A stretch of DNA of 64,000 nucleotides, from positions 1,578,422 through 1,642,421 of the forward strand of contig NZ_CP147243.1 of the NCBI RefSeq assembly GCF_037198285.1. The letters are read 5' to 3'. This stretch comes from Haladaptatus sp. DJG-WS-42 (GTDB lineage Archaea > Halobacteriota > Halobacteria > Halobacteriales > Halococcaceae). The notes below the pieces were generated by a model. The model searched no databases and was not told the DNA's origin. It saw only the letters and a list, made by a program, of their open reading frames with translations. Numbering within the stretch: the first letter of the stretch is position 1; each line of letters begins with the position of its first letter. Of this stretch, positions 25,564 to 35,418 are shown one piece after another. Both the position numbers and the translations under genes were made by a program.

Positions 25564-26244
25564 ATGGCAGGTGACCCGCCCGCTCCGGACAACCCTGTGG
25601 AGCAGGCAAACGAGGACACGGACAGCGACTATTCAGAGGCGGGAGCCTCGACGGACGCCACGGAACCCGAACCGGCGGCTCCGGAATCGAACACCCCACC
25701 CGAGGCAGAACCAGAACGCGACATCCCCGACGACGTCGCCGAGTACGCCCGCTTCTCGAAGATGGATGGGGCGGCCTACGACCGCGTCAACCAGTTCCTG
25801 CGCGACCGGACCTACGTGACCGCCCGCGAGTGGGCCATCGCGCGACTCTGTTCTGACTTCCGCACTGAAACCGGCGTCGAGATGACGAAAATCGGGCGCA
25901 ACCTCCCCGAACTCGTCCCGTTCATGACCGACACCTACTCGCCACAGGCGGTCAATCAGGCACGCTCAAGTTTCGAGAGTAAAGTCCGAAAAGCGGGCGC
26001 GACGTTCCTCTACGGCGCGATGTGCGACTTTTTCACCGCTGAAGAACTCGACGACGTGATGTACGAGGCCACCGAGGTCGCAAAGTTCCTCCTCGAAGTC
26101 GAGGGCGTCGATTTGACCGTGGACGAAGAACTCGCCGCAGAAGAGCGTATCTCGACGGTGATGCGTGAGGTGCGACAGGCGAGTCAAGAACTCAGATACG
26201 AAGAAGTCGAGTGCCCCGAGTGCGGGTGCATTCACGAACCCTGA
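25564..26244 (+). CDS. Conserved haloarchaeal protein (DUF5806-like)
   Basis: 226 residues from the ATG at 25564. An N-terminal 60-residue acidic, Pro/Glu/Ala-rich disordered stretch is followed by a helical domain (DDVAEYARFSKMDGAAYDRVNQFLRDRTYV). The protein ends in a CPECGC knuckle, a lone Zn-type CxxC. It is divergent from the usp/GNAT operon. The ordered part resembles a nucleic-acid or protein-interaction module but no activity is evident. Confidence 0.75.
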   Translation: MAGDPPAPDNPVEQANEDTDSDYSEAGASTDATEPEPAAPESNTPPEAEPERDIPDDVAEYARFSKMDGAAYDRVNQFLRDRTYVTAREWAIARLCSDFRTETGVEMTKIGRNLPELVPFMTDTYSPQAVNQARSSFESKVRKAGATFLYGAMCDFFTAEELDDVMYEATEVAKFLLEVEGVDLTVDEELAAEERISTVMREVRQASQELRYEEVECPECGCIHEP

Positions 26245-26386
26245 GGCTGCTGGGCCCGTTTTGTTGCCGCCGGTGACTGAGTTTGCCTTCGTTTCTCAGT
26301 GCGAGCTGATTTCTTGAAAACCACCGAGTCAGCGTCTGCCGTGTAAGTTTATGCAACCGCGTTGCGTCTGTTAACTGTGAGTTGTG

Positions 26387-27781
26387 ATGTCAATTATCAC
26401 GGCCCCGTTAGACGATAGTGCAGTACGTGGGCTCAACGCAGACATTCGCGGGCAGGTAATCCAACCAGCCGACGATGGATACGACGAGGCTCGAACGGTG
26501 TACAACGCGATGATCGACCGCCGCCCCGCCGTCATCGTGCGCCCGTCTGGGGCTGCCGACGTGATGGCTGCGGTCGATTTCGCCCGGAAACATGAACTCG
26601 TGATTGCAGTGAAAGGTGGCGGACACAACGTTGCGGGGAACGCCGTCTGCGACGGTGGCCTCCAGATTGACCTCTGTAACATGAACGCCGTCCTTGTCGA
26701 TACTGAGGCCCGGACAGTTCACGTTGGCTCCGGCGCGAGACTGGGCGACCTTGACCACGAAACCGCGCCGCTCGGTCTCGTCGCACCCGCGGGCGTCGTT
26801 TCAATCACGGGCGTCGCAGGACTGGCCCTCGGTGGTGGGTTCGGCTACCTCTGTCGAAAACACGGATTGACGATAGACAATCTCCGGGCTGTAGACCTCG
26901 TCACAGCCAAGGGCGAGCTCGTCCACGCCAGTGCTGAGAGCAACCCCGACCTGTTCTGGGGCGTCCGGGGCGGCAGTGGCAATTTCGGCATCGTGACCAA
27001 CTTTGAGTTCGACCTCCACGAACTGGAGGCGGTTCTCGCTGGGTTGCTCATCTATCCGGCTACCGAGGCTCACTCGGTCGTCCGGGGGTGGTGGAAGTAC
27101 GCTTCCGCTGCCCCCGACGAACTGTCTGTGTGGCTCAATTTCTCTACCGCCGCTCCCGAACCGTTCATCCCGGAGGCGTACCACGGCAAACGAATTCTCT
27201 CAGTCATTCCGATATACTCGGGCGACATCGAAGACGGGCGGGAGGCGGTTGCGCCGTTCAAAACACTCGGTACGCTTCTCGCCGACACCGTTGAGCCATG
27301 GCGGTTCGTAGACTGGCAGCAGGCGTTCGATGCGTCGTATCCGGCCGGCGAGCGATATTTCTGGAAATCGCACAATTTCAAATCCCCGTCGGGAGCGGCA
27401 CTCGATTGCATCACGGACTACGCGATTTCGCCGCCAACGCCAGATACGCGCGTCTCTGTCACCCACCTCGGCGGGGCGGTAAACCGAGTCCCCTCGGATG
27501 CGACGGCTTACCCCCACCGAGACGCAGATTTCTTAGTGAACATCACGACCCGCTGGCAAAGCCCCAACCAAGATGATGCGTGCATTGCGTGGACCCGGGA
27601 GTACTTCGACGCGTTAGCCCCACACGCGACCGGCGGAACCTACGTGAACTTCACGACCGAATCTGAGGGTGAGCAATCGATGGCCTACTTGGAGAACTAC
27701 GAGCGCCTCGTTGCGCTCAAAAACGAGTGGGATCCGGACAATCTTTTCCGGATGAATCAAAACATCAAACCGACTGTCTAA
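26387..27781 (+). CDS. FAD-binding oxidoreductase, berberine-bridge-enzyme type
   Basis: 464 residues from the ATG at 26387 (a GTG three bases earlier is less likely). An FAD-binding PCMH domain holds VKGGGHNVAGNAVCDGG near residue 80 (the His is the usual covalent FAD site) and SITGVAGLALGGGFGYLCRKHGLTIDNL near residue 140. A C-terminal BBE motif, YVNFTTESE... YLENYERLVALKNEWDPDNLFRMNQNI, completes it. It oxidises an alcohol, sugar or amine with O2 or another acceptor. It is monocistronic, with TATA-like GTTTATG near 26347. Confidence 0.9.
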   Translation: MSIITAPLDDSAVRGLNADIRGQVIQPADDGYDEARTVYNAMIDRRPAVIVRPSGAADVMAAVDFARKHELVIAVKGGGHNVAGNAVCDGGLQIDLCNMNAVLVDTEARTVHVGSGARLGDLDHETAPLGLVAPAGVVSITGVAGLALGGGFGYLCRKHGLTIDNLRAVDLVTAKGELVHASAESNPDLFWGVRGGSGNFGIVTNFEFDLHELEAVLAGLLIYPATEAHSVVRGWWKYASAAPDELSVWLNFSTAAPEPFIPEAYHGKRILSVIPIYSGDIEDGREAVAPFKTLGTLLADTVEPWRFVDWQQAFDASYPAGERYFWKSHNFKSPSGAALDCITDYAISPPTPDTRVSVTHLGGAVNRVPSDATAYPHRDADFLVNITTRWQSPNQDDACIAWTREYFDALAPHATGGTYVNFTTESEGEQSMAYLENYERLVALKNEWDPDNLFRMNQNIKPTV

Positions 27782-27820
27782 GCATCACCGCTCTTTTTCA
27801 CCACATCCTCTGCTATCCGT

Positions 27821-28303
27821 CTAGTCTCGCTGTGGCAACAACATCCCCGCCTGCTCGTGGGTGAAGGTGATGATGCGGTCGGTCGAGAGCCGGCGGGCGT
27901 GGGTGTAGACGACGCCCTCCTCGCGGGCGCGCGAAATCATGTCTTCACCCGTTCGCACGTCGTAGTACGACGGGATGCAGATAGCGCGTTTTGTGGCTTC
28001 GTCGCGGATGACGAGCAGGAGATAAATGATGTCGTCGTTGCCCGCGCGAAACACTTCATAGGAGTCGAATTCGGCTTGCTCGTCGTCCATCCAGTCGGCG
28101 ATTGCTTCGAACTCAGAGGAGGGGACGATGAGGTCGATGCCGTAGCGCACGTCGTCTGCGACGGCGACGCTGTCGCCCGGGTGTACCTCGATGACGTTCC
28201 AGCCGTCTTCGCGGTACTCCTCGGCGGTTGCCTCCATGTCCGCGAGCACGGCGTCCCACTGGCCGGTGACGCGGCCGAGCGGATTGTGGGCTTCCTCAGA
28301 CAT
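27821..28303 (-). CDS. Conserved haloarchaeal protein of unknown function
   Basis: 160 residues from the ATG at 28303 ([23 protein letters not shown]). It is soluble and acidic. The middle reads [26 protein letters not shown] and the end is basic-aromatic ([20 protein letters not shown]). The pattern matches widespread haloarchaeal DUFs (DUF7529-like, tentative). It is divergent from the peptide importer operon. Confidence 0.72.
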   Translation of the reverse strand: MSEEAHNPLGRVTGQWDAVLADMEATAEEYREDGWNVIEVHPGDSVAVADDVRYGIDLIVPSSEFEAIADWMDDEQAEFDSYEVFRAGNDDIIYLLLVIRDEATKRAICIPSYYDVRTGEDMISRAREEGVVYTHARRLSTDRIITFTHEQAGMLLPQRD

Positions 28304-28415
28304 ACCCGTACAAGTTCTTCCACGGGTCAAAAGCGTTCGGCTGTGTGGGTGTGGATTGCGTGCGTGGCATAGACATTCGGTACTGGTTTATAGTGAGATT
28401 TCAAAATTTGCCTCA

Positions 28416-30875
28416 ATGACCGACCTGCTCTCCATATCGGGTCTCCGCACGCAGTTCAACACGGAACGTGGTGCGGTGAAAGCAGTTGACGGTATCGACT
28501 TGACCGTCCGCGAAGGCGAGACAGTTGGCCTCGTGGGCGAATCAGGTTCGGGAAAAAGCGTGACCGCGCTTTCGACCATGAACTTGGTTGACGACCCCGG
28601 CCACATCGCCGATGGCTCGGTGGAGTTCCACGCCCCGGACGTCGCGGCCGACCTCGCCGCGAAGTACAAGAACTCCCACGAGTTCGTTGACGAGGACGAG
28701 GGTGTCATCGACCTCACCAACGCCCCCGAATCCGCGATGCGGGAGATCCGCGGCGGGGCGATGAGCATGATTTTCCAAGACCCCATGACCTCGCTCAATC
28801 CGGCGCTTACCGTCGGCGAGCAGGTCGCAGAGAGTCTTCGCCTCCACCAGTACGGCGGCCGGAAGAAGGACTCGTGGCTGAATGCCGTCCGCGAAGTCCT
28901 GCCAAAGCTCGGCGCCGACATGAGCGAGGAACTCTTAGAAGACACCATCGACATCCTCTCTGCGGTCGGGATTCCAGAGCCCGAAGCCCGCATCGATAAC
29001 TACCCACACGAGTTCTCCGGCGGGATGCGCCAGCGTGTCCTCATCGCCATCGCGCTCGCGTGTCAGCCACAGTTGCTCATCGCAGACGAGCCAACGACGG
29101 CACTCGACGTGACGATTCAGGCGCAGATTTTAGACCTCATCAATGAACTGCAGGACGACCTCGGGATGTCCGTCCTGTTTATCACCCACGACCTCGGCGT
29201 GGTCGCAGAGACCTGTGACCGCGTCGCGGTTATGTACGCCGGTGAAATCGTCGAAGAGGGCCCTGTCGAGGAGATTTTCGACAACCCAAGTCACCCGTAC
29301 ACCTACGCCCTGCTCGAATCAATTCCACGCGAAGATGCAGACCGGCTCACACCAATCGAGGGCAACGTCCCAGGCCTCATCGACATGCCCGACGGCTGCC
29401 ACTTCGCAGACCGCTGTCCATGGGCCACAGAGGACTGTACCGCAGGCGAGATTCCGTACCTCCAACACGGCCCCGAAGACGTCGACCACCGTGCGAAGTG
29501 TATCTTTGAGTCGTTCGACAAAGACGAGTACGGCGCAGACCGCGTGGGCGTTTCTGCCGAGGAAAGCTCGGTGGACTACGACGGCGAGCGTATCCTCGAA
29601 GTCCGTGACCTGAAAAAGCACTTCTCGAAGGCAGACGGGATGCTCGACGAACTGCTCACGCGCGAACCAGCGAGCGTGAAAGCCGTCGATGGCGTTGACT
29701 TAGACATCTACGAGGGCGAAACCCTCGGCCTTGTGGGCGAATCTGGCTGTGGGAAATCGACCACGGGTCGCACCATCCTTCGTCTCCTTGACCCGACGGA
29801 GGGAACCGTCGTGTTCCAAGGTGAGGACATAAACGACCTCTCGAAGACGGAGATGCGCGAGATGCGCCGCGACATGCAGATGATTTTCCAAGACCCGATG
29901 TCGAGTCTCGACCCGCGCATGAGCGTCGGGCAAATCATCAAAGAGCCGCTTGCGATTCACGACTTGGCGGAGGGACACCGCCGCGAGCGCGTCGAGGAAC
30001 TGATGGAGGCCGTTGGCTTAGACCCGGCTCAGTACGACCGCTACCCTCACGAGATTTCGGGCGGCCAGCGCCAGCGCGTCGGCATCGCCCGTGCGCTTGC
30101 GGTTGACCCGGACTTCATCGTCTGTGACGAGCCCGTCTCGGCACTCGACGTGTCCGTGCAAGCCCAGATTCTGAACCTCTTAGAAGACCTGCAGGGGGAG
30201 TTCGGGCTGACATTCCTGTTCATCGCCCACGACCTCTCTGTGGTGCGCCACCTCTGTGACCGCGTCGCCGTGATGTACCTCGGTGAAGTCGTCGAAATCG
30301 CCGAGACGAGCGCGCTGTTCGACGAGCCACGTCATCCGTACACCCAAGCGTTGCTCTCTGCGATTCCCGAACCAGACCCGCACGCAGAGACCGACCGCAT
30401 CCTGCTCGAAGGCGACGTGCCAAGCCCAATCAACCCACCGTCTGGCTGTCACTTCCGCACGCGGTGTCCGCAGGTCATCCCGCCCGAGGGCCTCGACATC
30501 GAACAGGCCGCCTACCGCGAGGTGATGGACTACCGTGAGCGCGTCGAGTCAGAAGACCTCGTGCTCGACCCCATTTGGGACGCCGCAGAATCGCGCGCAG
30601 AGAGCAGTGCAGTCGCCACCGATGGCGGCTACCCCGCGCCGCTCTCTGCATTCATCTCGGCACTCTACGACCGCGAGTTCGACCACGAACTCACCGGCGA
30701 GCCACGCGAGGTCGTAGAGGAGTCGATGCGCCACCTCGCAGACGGGAACTGGGAGCGTGCCGCAGCCGAACTGCGAGACACGTTTGCGAGCCCGTGTGAA
30801 CAGTCTCGTCCACTGTTGCAGGATACTGCACATCCGGCCGCCTGTCATTTATACGAGCAGCCGTCTGAAAAATAG
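28416..30875 (+). CDS. Oligopeptide ABC transporter ATPase, fused DppD-DppF
   Basis: 819 residues holding two complete ABC ATPase domains. Domain 1 has Walker A GESGSGKS near residue 43, signature FSGGMRQR and Walker [14 protein letters not shown]. Domain 2 begins near residue 390 with GESGCGKST near residue 440, ISGGQRQR and [13 protein letters not shown]. Each ends with the Cys-rich oligopeptide-ABC tail ([21 protein letters not shown]). About 75 extra residues follow the second domain. The start at 28416 ([14 protein letters not shown]) is chosen; a longer frame runs antisense into the neighbour. It heads an importer locus with binding protein and two permeases. Confidence 0.93.
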   Translation: MTDLLSISGLRTQFNTERGAVKAVDGIDLTVREGETVGLVGESGSGKSVTALSTMNLVDDPGHIADGSVEFHAPDVAADLAAKYKNSHEFVDEDEGVIDLTNAPESAMREIRGGAMSMIFQDPMTSLNPALTVGEQVAESLRLHQYGGRKKDSWLNAVREVLPKLGADMSEELLEDTIDILSAVGIPEPEARIDNYPHEFSGGMRQRVLIAIALACQPQLLIADEPTTALDVTIQAQILDLINELQDDLGMSVLFITHDLGVVAETCDRVAVMYAGEIVEEGPVEEIFDNPSHPYTYALLESIPREDADRLTPIEGNVPGLIDMPDGCHFADRCPWATEDCTAGEIPYLQHGPEDVDHRAKCIFESFDKDEYGADRVGVSAEESSVDYDGERILEVRDLKKHFSKADGMLDELLTREPASVKAVDGVDLDIYEGETLGLVGESGCGKSTTGRTILRLLDPTEGTVVFQGEDINDLSKTEMREMRRDMQMIFQDPMSSLDPRMSVGQIIKEPLAIHDLAEGHRRERVEELMEAVGLDPAQYDRYPHEISGGQRQRVGIARALAVDPDFIVCDEPVSALDVSVQAQILNLLEDLQGEFGLTFLFIAHDLSVVRHLCDRVAVMYLGEVVEIAETSALFDEPRHPYTQALLSAIPEPDPHAETDRILLEGDVPSPINPPSGCHFRTRCPQVIPPEGLDIEQAAYREVMDYRERVESEDLVLDPIWDAAESRAESSAVATDGGYPAPLSAFISALYDREFDHELTGEPREVVEESMRHLADGNWERAAAELRDTFASPCEQSRPLLQDTAHPAACHLYEQPSEK

Positions 30876-30970
30876 CGCCTCACACGCTCCTTGCGGCGTT
30901 TTTCCGACTCTATTGTTCTCACCAAATGTATCCGATACTATTATCAATGATGTATGTTGGACTATGATTC

Positions 30971-32653
30971 ATGTCTCCTGAAGACAACCTGAAGCGTCGT
31001 AGCTTCCTCAAGGCAGCCGGTGGTGCCGCAGTCGCGGCATCGATGGCTGGTTGTATCGCAGGCAACGATGAGGGCGACGGCGATGGAAACGGCGACGGTG
31101 ACGGCTCGGGCAGCGGCTCGGGTGGCACCCTGCTGTACTCCCGTGGTTCTCACTCCGGTACCCTCGACCCACAGAACACGACCTCTGGCGAGGACGTGAA
31201 GGTCACGAACCAGCTGTACGACCAGCTCGTGATGTTCGAGCCGGGCAAGACCTCGCTCATGGCTGGTCTCGCAACCGAATGGGACCTCTCTGGGACGACG
31301 GCCACGCTCACCCTCCGCGAGGGCGTCACATTCCACAACGGCGAGGAGTTCACCGCCTCTGACTTCAAGGCAACCTACCGCCGCTTCGTCGACGAAGAGT
31401 ACGAACACTTCCCCGGCGCTGACTACGCCTCCGCCTACGGACCGTTCACGCTCGGCAACTGGATCGAGAGCGTCAACGCAGCGGAAGACTACAAGCTCGT
31501 CATCGAACTCAAAGAGGAGTACGCACCGTTCCTGCGTAACCTCGCGATGTTCGCTTCCTCCGTCCACTCGGAGAAAGCAATCAAAGAGAAGGGCACTGAC
31601 CTTTCCGCTGACCCAGTCGGCACGGGGCCGTTCGAACTCGACGCCCTCGAAGACAGCACGGAGTCCGTCCGCCTCACCGCCTTCGAGGACTACTGGGGCG
31701 AAGGTCCGAAGGTTGACGAAGCCGTCTTCCTCACGACCGGCCAGAACACCGCTCGCGCGCAGTCGCTCGACGCAGGCGAGACCCACATCGTAGACGGGCT
31801 CGGCAGCGAGGCCGCGAAGGTCGTCGAAGACTCCTCCAACGCCAAACTCGAACAGTTTGAGGGTATCAACGTCGGCTACATGGCGTTCAACATGGCAAAG
31901 CGCGAGGAGTTCCGCAACAAGCAGGTTCGCCAAGCCATCAGCTACGCCATCGACACGAAGGCAATCGTGGACAACATCTACGAAGGCTTCGCACAGCAGG
32001 CGAGCCAGCCAATTCCATCGAACGTCCTCGGCTACAACGAAGACCTTGACCCGTACCCGTACGACCAGGAGAAAGCACAGTCGCTGCTCTCCGAAGCCGG
32101 CTACGGTGACGGCTTCACCTTCGAACTCGCGACGTTCAAGAACCCACGCGGTTACAACCCATCCCCAATCCAGACCGCAGAGAAGGTTCGCTCCGACCTC
32201 GGTGCAATCGGCATCGACGTCACCATCAACCAGCAGTCGTTCGACCCATTCCTCGACTACACCGCAGAGGGCAAACACGACGCGTGTTTCCTCGGCTGGT
32301 ACACCGACAACGGCGACCCAGACAACTTCTTCTACGCCCTGCTCCACCCCGGCGTCGAATCGCCAGACGGACAGGACTACGTCGCCTTCGACACCGAGGG
32401 CTTCAACACCCTGAACGTCGCTGGCTGGGCGAACCAAGAGTACATGACGCTCGTCGAAGAAGCACAGGCAACCTACGACGAAGGCACGCGGACTGAGAAG
32501 TACAATCAGGCCGCTCAGATTGCCCACGACGAGGCTCCATGGGTCTTCCTCGACCACGCACAGGAACTCCGTGGCGTCGCAAACAACGTCTCCGGATACG
32601 TCCCATCCGCAATCGGTGGGCCACACCTGAAGGACGTTAGCCTCTCCCAATAG
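30971..32653 (+). CDS. Oligopeptide ABC transporter substrate-binding lipoprotein
   Basis: 560 residues, solute-binding family 5. The N-terminus has a twin-arginine signal (RRSFLKAAGGAA) and lipobox (MAGC), then an Asp/Gly-rich linker near residues 33-50. The mature part has the family pattern LDPQNTTSGEDVKVTNQLYDQLV and VTFHNGEEFTASDFKATYRR. It captures peptides outside the cell. TATA-like CTATTATC is about 28 bases upstream (30938-30945). Confidence 0.93.
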   Translation: MSPEDNLKRRSFLKAAGGAAVAASMAGCIAGNDEGDGDGNGDGDGSGSGSGGTLLYSRGSHSGTLDPQNTTSGEDVKVTNQLYDQLVMFEPGKTSLMAGLATEWDLSGTTATLTLREGVTFHNGEEFTASDFKATYRRFVDEEYEHFPGADYASAYGPFTLGNWIESVNAAEDYKLVIELKEEYAPFLRNLAMFASSVHSEKAIKEKGTDLSADPVGTGPFELDALEDSTESVRLTAFEDYWGEGPKVDEAVFLTTGQNTARAQSLDAGETHIVDGLGSEAAKVVEDSSNAKLEQFEGINVGYMAFNMAKREEFRNKQVRQAISYAIDTKAIVDNIYEGFAQQASQPIPSNVLGYNEDLDPYPYDQEKAQSLLSEAGYGDGFTFELATFKNPRGYNPSPIQTAEKVRSDLGAIGIDVTINQQSFDPFLDYTAEGKHDACFLGWYTDNGDPDNFFYALLHPGVESPDGQDYVAFDTEGFNTLNVAGWANQEYMTLVEEAQATYDEGTRTEKYNQAAQIAHDEAPWVFLDHAQELRGVANNVSGYVPSAIGGPHLKDVSLSQ

Positions 32654-32693
32654 AATCGGGCAATTTTTGATTGAACTTCGTTTTTAGTGAAGT

Positions 32694-33710
32694 ATGGTCT
32701 CAAAGCGGTTCATTGCAAAGCGCTTGCTGTTGCTGATTCCGGTGCTGTTCGGAGTCGCAACGCTCGTCTTTGCAATCCTCCAACTTGCCCCGGGTAACCC
32801 AGCCCGTGTCATCGCAGGCCAACGGGCAACAGAGGAGGCAGTCAGACAGATTGAGAATCAACTCGGTTTAAACGACCCCATCTACGTCCAGTACGGACGC
32901 TTCCTCGTTGATGCAGCCCAGTTCCAGTTTGGCAACTCCTTTGTCATCGACAAGGACGCAACCGTCCAGCAACTCCTCCGGACGCGCATTCCGGTCACGC
33001 TCGAACTCGCCCTGTACGGCCAGCTTATCGGCATCTTCCTCGGGATTCCCCTTGGCGTGCTTTCGGCGGTCAAACAGGACTCACTGACCGACCACCTGAC
33101 GCGCGTTGGCGCGCTCACCGGCATCAGCGTCCCCATCTTCTGGAGCGGCCCGCTGCTCATCTTGGTGCTCGCCCAACTCCTCGACATCTTCCCCACCGGT
33201 CGGCGCATCTCGCCGCTGTACTCGACGCCAGACCCCATCACGGGCCTACTGACGGTTGATACGCTGTTATACGGCCAGTACGACGCGTTCTTCTCTGCGG
33301 TGCACCACCTCATCCTTCCGGCGTGTGTCATCGGCATCTACTCGATGGCGCTGCTCTCGCGGATGATGCGCTCATCGATGCTCGAAGTCGTCCGCCAAGA
33401 CTACATCCGCACTGCCCGCGCGAAGGGACAGGGTATCAAAATCACGCTGATGAAACACGGCTTCAAAAACGCCCTCATCCCGGTCATCACGGTCATCGGG
33501 ATTCAGTTCGGCACGCTGCTCGGCGGCGCGGTGCTCACCGAGACGGTGTTCTCGCTGAACGGGATTGGCACGCTGCTGGTTGATGCCATCGAGGTGGGTG
33601 ACTATCCTGTCGTCCAAGGGACGGTGCTCACCTTCGCGTTCTTGTTCACCCTCGTGAATCTCGGCGTTGACGTTACCTACTCCTATCTCGACCCACGGAT
33701 CGAACAATGA
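32694..33710 (+). CDS. dppB: Oligopeptide ABC transporter permease (DppB family)
   Basis: A 338-residue permease with an N-terminal helix (RLLLLIPVLFGVATLVFAILQLAPGNP) typical of DppB/OppB, five further helices, and an EAA coupling loop (QDYIRTARAKGQGIKITLMKHGFKNALIPVI) near residue 225. It starts 40 bases after the binding protein and overlaps dppC by four bases. Confidence 0.93.
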   Translation: MVSKRFIAKRLLLLIPVLFGVATLVFAILQLAPGNPARVIAGQRATEEAVRQIENQLGLNDPIYVQYGRFLVDAAQFQFGNSFVIDKDATVQQLLRTRIPVTLELALYGQLIGIFLGIPLGVLSAVKQDSLTDHLTRVGALTGISVPIFWSGPLLILVLAQLLDIFPTGRRISPLYSTPDPITGLLTVDTLLYGQYDAFFSAVHHLILPACVIGIYSMALLSRMMRSSMLEVVRQDYIRTARAKGQGIKITLMKHGFKNALIPVITVIGIQFGTLLGGAVLTETVFSLNGIGTLLVDAIEVGDYPVVQGTVLTFAFLFTLVNLGVDVTYSYLDPRIEQ

Positions 33711-34621
33711 GCACGGAAACCAACACCACGAACCGGAACGACCGCAGCTTCGTAGACAGACTGCAAGCCTCGCCGTTCCTCTCTGAACTCCTGTCGAATC
33801 GCCTCGCCGTCGCCGGGCTCGCAATCATCTTCTCGCTGTTAGTGATTGCGGTGTACGCGCGACTGTTCATCGACCTCGGCCAAATCGTTCCGTCGCAACT
33901 CGGGACGAACCCGAACCGTGCGCCGCCGTCGAGCGAGTTCTGGTTCGGCACGGACGGCCAGGCCCGTGACATCTTCACGCGTACGCTGTACGGCGCATGG
34001 CTGGCGATGAAGTACGGGACGATTACGGTCGGCCTCTCGACGATGGCGGGCATCACGCTCGGCATCATGGCCGCCTACTACTCCGACATGACCGACAACG
34101 TCATCATGCGGACGATGGACGTGCTGCTCGCGTTCCCATCGCTCCTGCTCGCGCTCGCGCTCGTCGCCATCTTCGGCGCGGGGCTCTGGAAGGTCGTCAT
34201 CGCGCTCACCCTCGTCTACACGCCGCGCTTTGCCCGCGTCGTCCGCGGGGCGGCGCTCAAGGTGTTAGAAGACGAGTACGTGGACGCGACCGTCGCGCTC
34301 GGCGCACGTGACCCGCGAGTCCTGTTCCGCCATATCCTGCCGAACACGCTCGCGCCCATCACCGTCCAGAGTACGCTCAACTTTGGCCTCGCCATCATCG
34401 ACATCGCGGCGCTGTCGTTCCTCGGCTTTGGTGCCGCTCCCGGGACGCCGTCGTGGGGGCTGATGCTCTCGAACGGCGTCACCAACGGCCTGCTCTCTGG
34501 CATCTGGTGGTGGTCCTTCTTCCCCGGCCTGTTCCTCGCAATCACCGTCCTCGGGTTCAACCTCCTCGGTGACGGCATGCGCGACGCACTCGACCCACGG
34601 ATGCGCGACGCCATCGACTAA
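33707..34621 (+). CDS. dppC: Oligopeptide ABC transporter permease (DppC family)
   Basis: A 304-residue permease with a DppC-type N-terminal TM plus WFGTDGQARDIFTRTLYGAW and coupling-loop motif EDEYVDATVALGARDPRVLFRHILPNTLAPI near residue 185. The ATG overlaps the dppB stop, and the TAA shares an A with the ATG of the next gene, so this is one transcription unit. Confidence 0.93.
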   Translation: MSTETNTTNRNDRSFVDRLQASPFLSELLSNRLAVAGLAIIFSLLVIAVYARLFIDLGQIVPSQLGTNPNRAPPSSEFWFGTDGQARDIFTRTLYGAWLAMKYGTITVGLSTMAGITLGIMAAYYSDMTDNVIMRTMDVLLAFPSLLLALALVAIFGAGLWKVVIALTLVYTPRFARVVRGAALKVLEDEYVDATVALGARDPRVLFRHILPNTLAPITVQSTLNFGLAIIDIAALSFLGFGAAPGTPSWGLMLSNGVTNGLLSGIWWWSFFPGLFLAITVLGFNLLGDGMRDALDPRMRDAID

Positions 34622-34965
34622 TGGACGGTGGCGCGTGGCTTCGCCCACGCATCCGACTCCTCGGTGGCGCGGGCCTCGTTGGCCTCGTCGTTGGTGTCGT
34701 CGCCACCGTTGCCTACACGCTCTATCAGGGTGACGCCAGCTTTGCTACCAGTCAGGTGTTCTCCCTCGGCGCGCTCGCCCTTGGCTTTGCGACGCTCGGC
34801 TGGACTGGCTCGGTGTTCATGGGTCAGGCCATCGAGACGATGCAGTCGTACCTCGCAGCGGGCGGCGACTGGACAGAAGCAGACTCCCGGCGTGCGATGG
34901 CGCGCATCGCCGGGTTCGGCGCGGGGATGATGGTGGGGTCGGTGCTCGCCTCGTTCGCGCTCTAA
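34621..34965 (+). CDS. Small membrane protein of unknown function
   Basis: 114 residues with three hydrophobic helices (residues about 12-34, 45-65 and 92-113), and SVFMGQAIETMQSYLAAGGDW between helices 2 and 3. It starts in a TAATG overlap with the second permease gene, so it is probably cotranscribed with the peptide importer. The family is haloarchaeal and uncharacterised. A role as an importer accessory is only suggested by position. Confidence 0.75.
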   Translation: MDGGAWLRPRIRLLGGAGLVGLVVGVVATVAYTLYQGDASFATSQVFSLGALALGFATLGWTGSVFMGQAIETMQSYLAAGGDWTEADSRRAMARIAGFGAGMMVGSVLASFAL

Positions 34966-35381
34966 CGGCGCTGGCGCGTCGGTGGGGCGCGACCGACCAC
35001 GGCGTCGGGACGAATCTTCAGCACCGTCCGCGACGCGTCCGCCGCGCCTTCGCGTGGCGACTTTTTCTTCCCCGTGTACCGTTCTGCGAGTCGGTTGAGC
35101 TGTTCTTGGCCAACGTCTTCGGTCATCTCGACCACCTCGCCGCGGATGTGGAGATAGCGATACGGGTTTTCGGGGTCGCTGATGGCGAGTGAGACGTGCG
35201 GGTCGCGTTCGACGTTTCGGTGTTTTCGGTTGCCAGTCACCGTGTTCACGTACAGAAAGCCGTCGTCGTACTCGACCCACATTGGGATGACGTGGGGGCT
35301 GCCGTCGGGGAGGACTGAGGCGAATTGGGCGAACGCACGGCCTTCGAACAGGTCGTGGAACTCTGGGGGAATTTCGGCCAT
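34962..35381 (-). CDS. Pyridoxamine-5'-phosphate-oxidase-fold protein (flavin/F420-binding type)
   Basis: 139 residues from the ATG at 35381 (MAEIPPEFHDLFEGRAFAQFASV). A split beta-barrel pattern is seen in FASVLPDGSPHVIPMWVEYDDGFLYVNTVTGNRKHRNVERDPHVSLAI, typical of PPOX-class F420-dependent enzymes, and TGKKKSPREG near the end. It would reduce or oxidise a small molecule with F420 or FMN. It overlaps the convergent small membrane protein gene by four bases. Confidence 0.87.
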   Translation of the reverse strand: MAEIPPEFHDLFEGRAFAQFASVLPDGSPHVIPMWVEYDDGFLYVNTVTGNRKHRNVERDPHVSLAISDPENPYRYLHIRGEVVEMTEDVGQEQLNRLAERYTGKKKSPREGAADASRTVLKIRPDAVVGRAPPTRQRR

Positions 35382-35418
35382 TCCGTTAGGTACGGGCCGC
35401 GAAAACAAAACTCTCTGC

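Noticed and set aside
30962..32650. A 562-residue minus-strand frame over the peptide-binding protein
   Set aside because: It is the mirror of a strong lipoprotein gene; GC-rich haloarchaeal genes commonly leave the antisense frame open.
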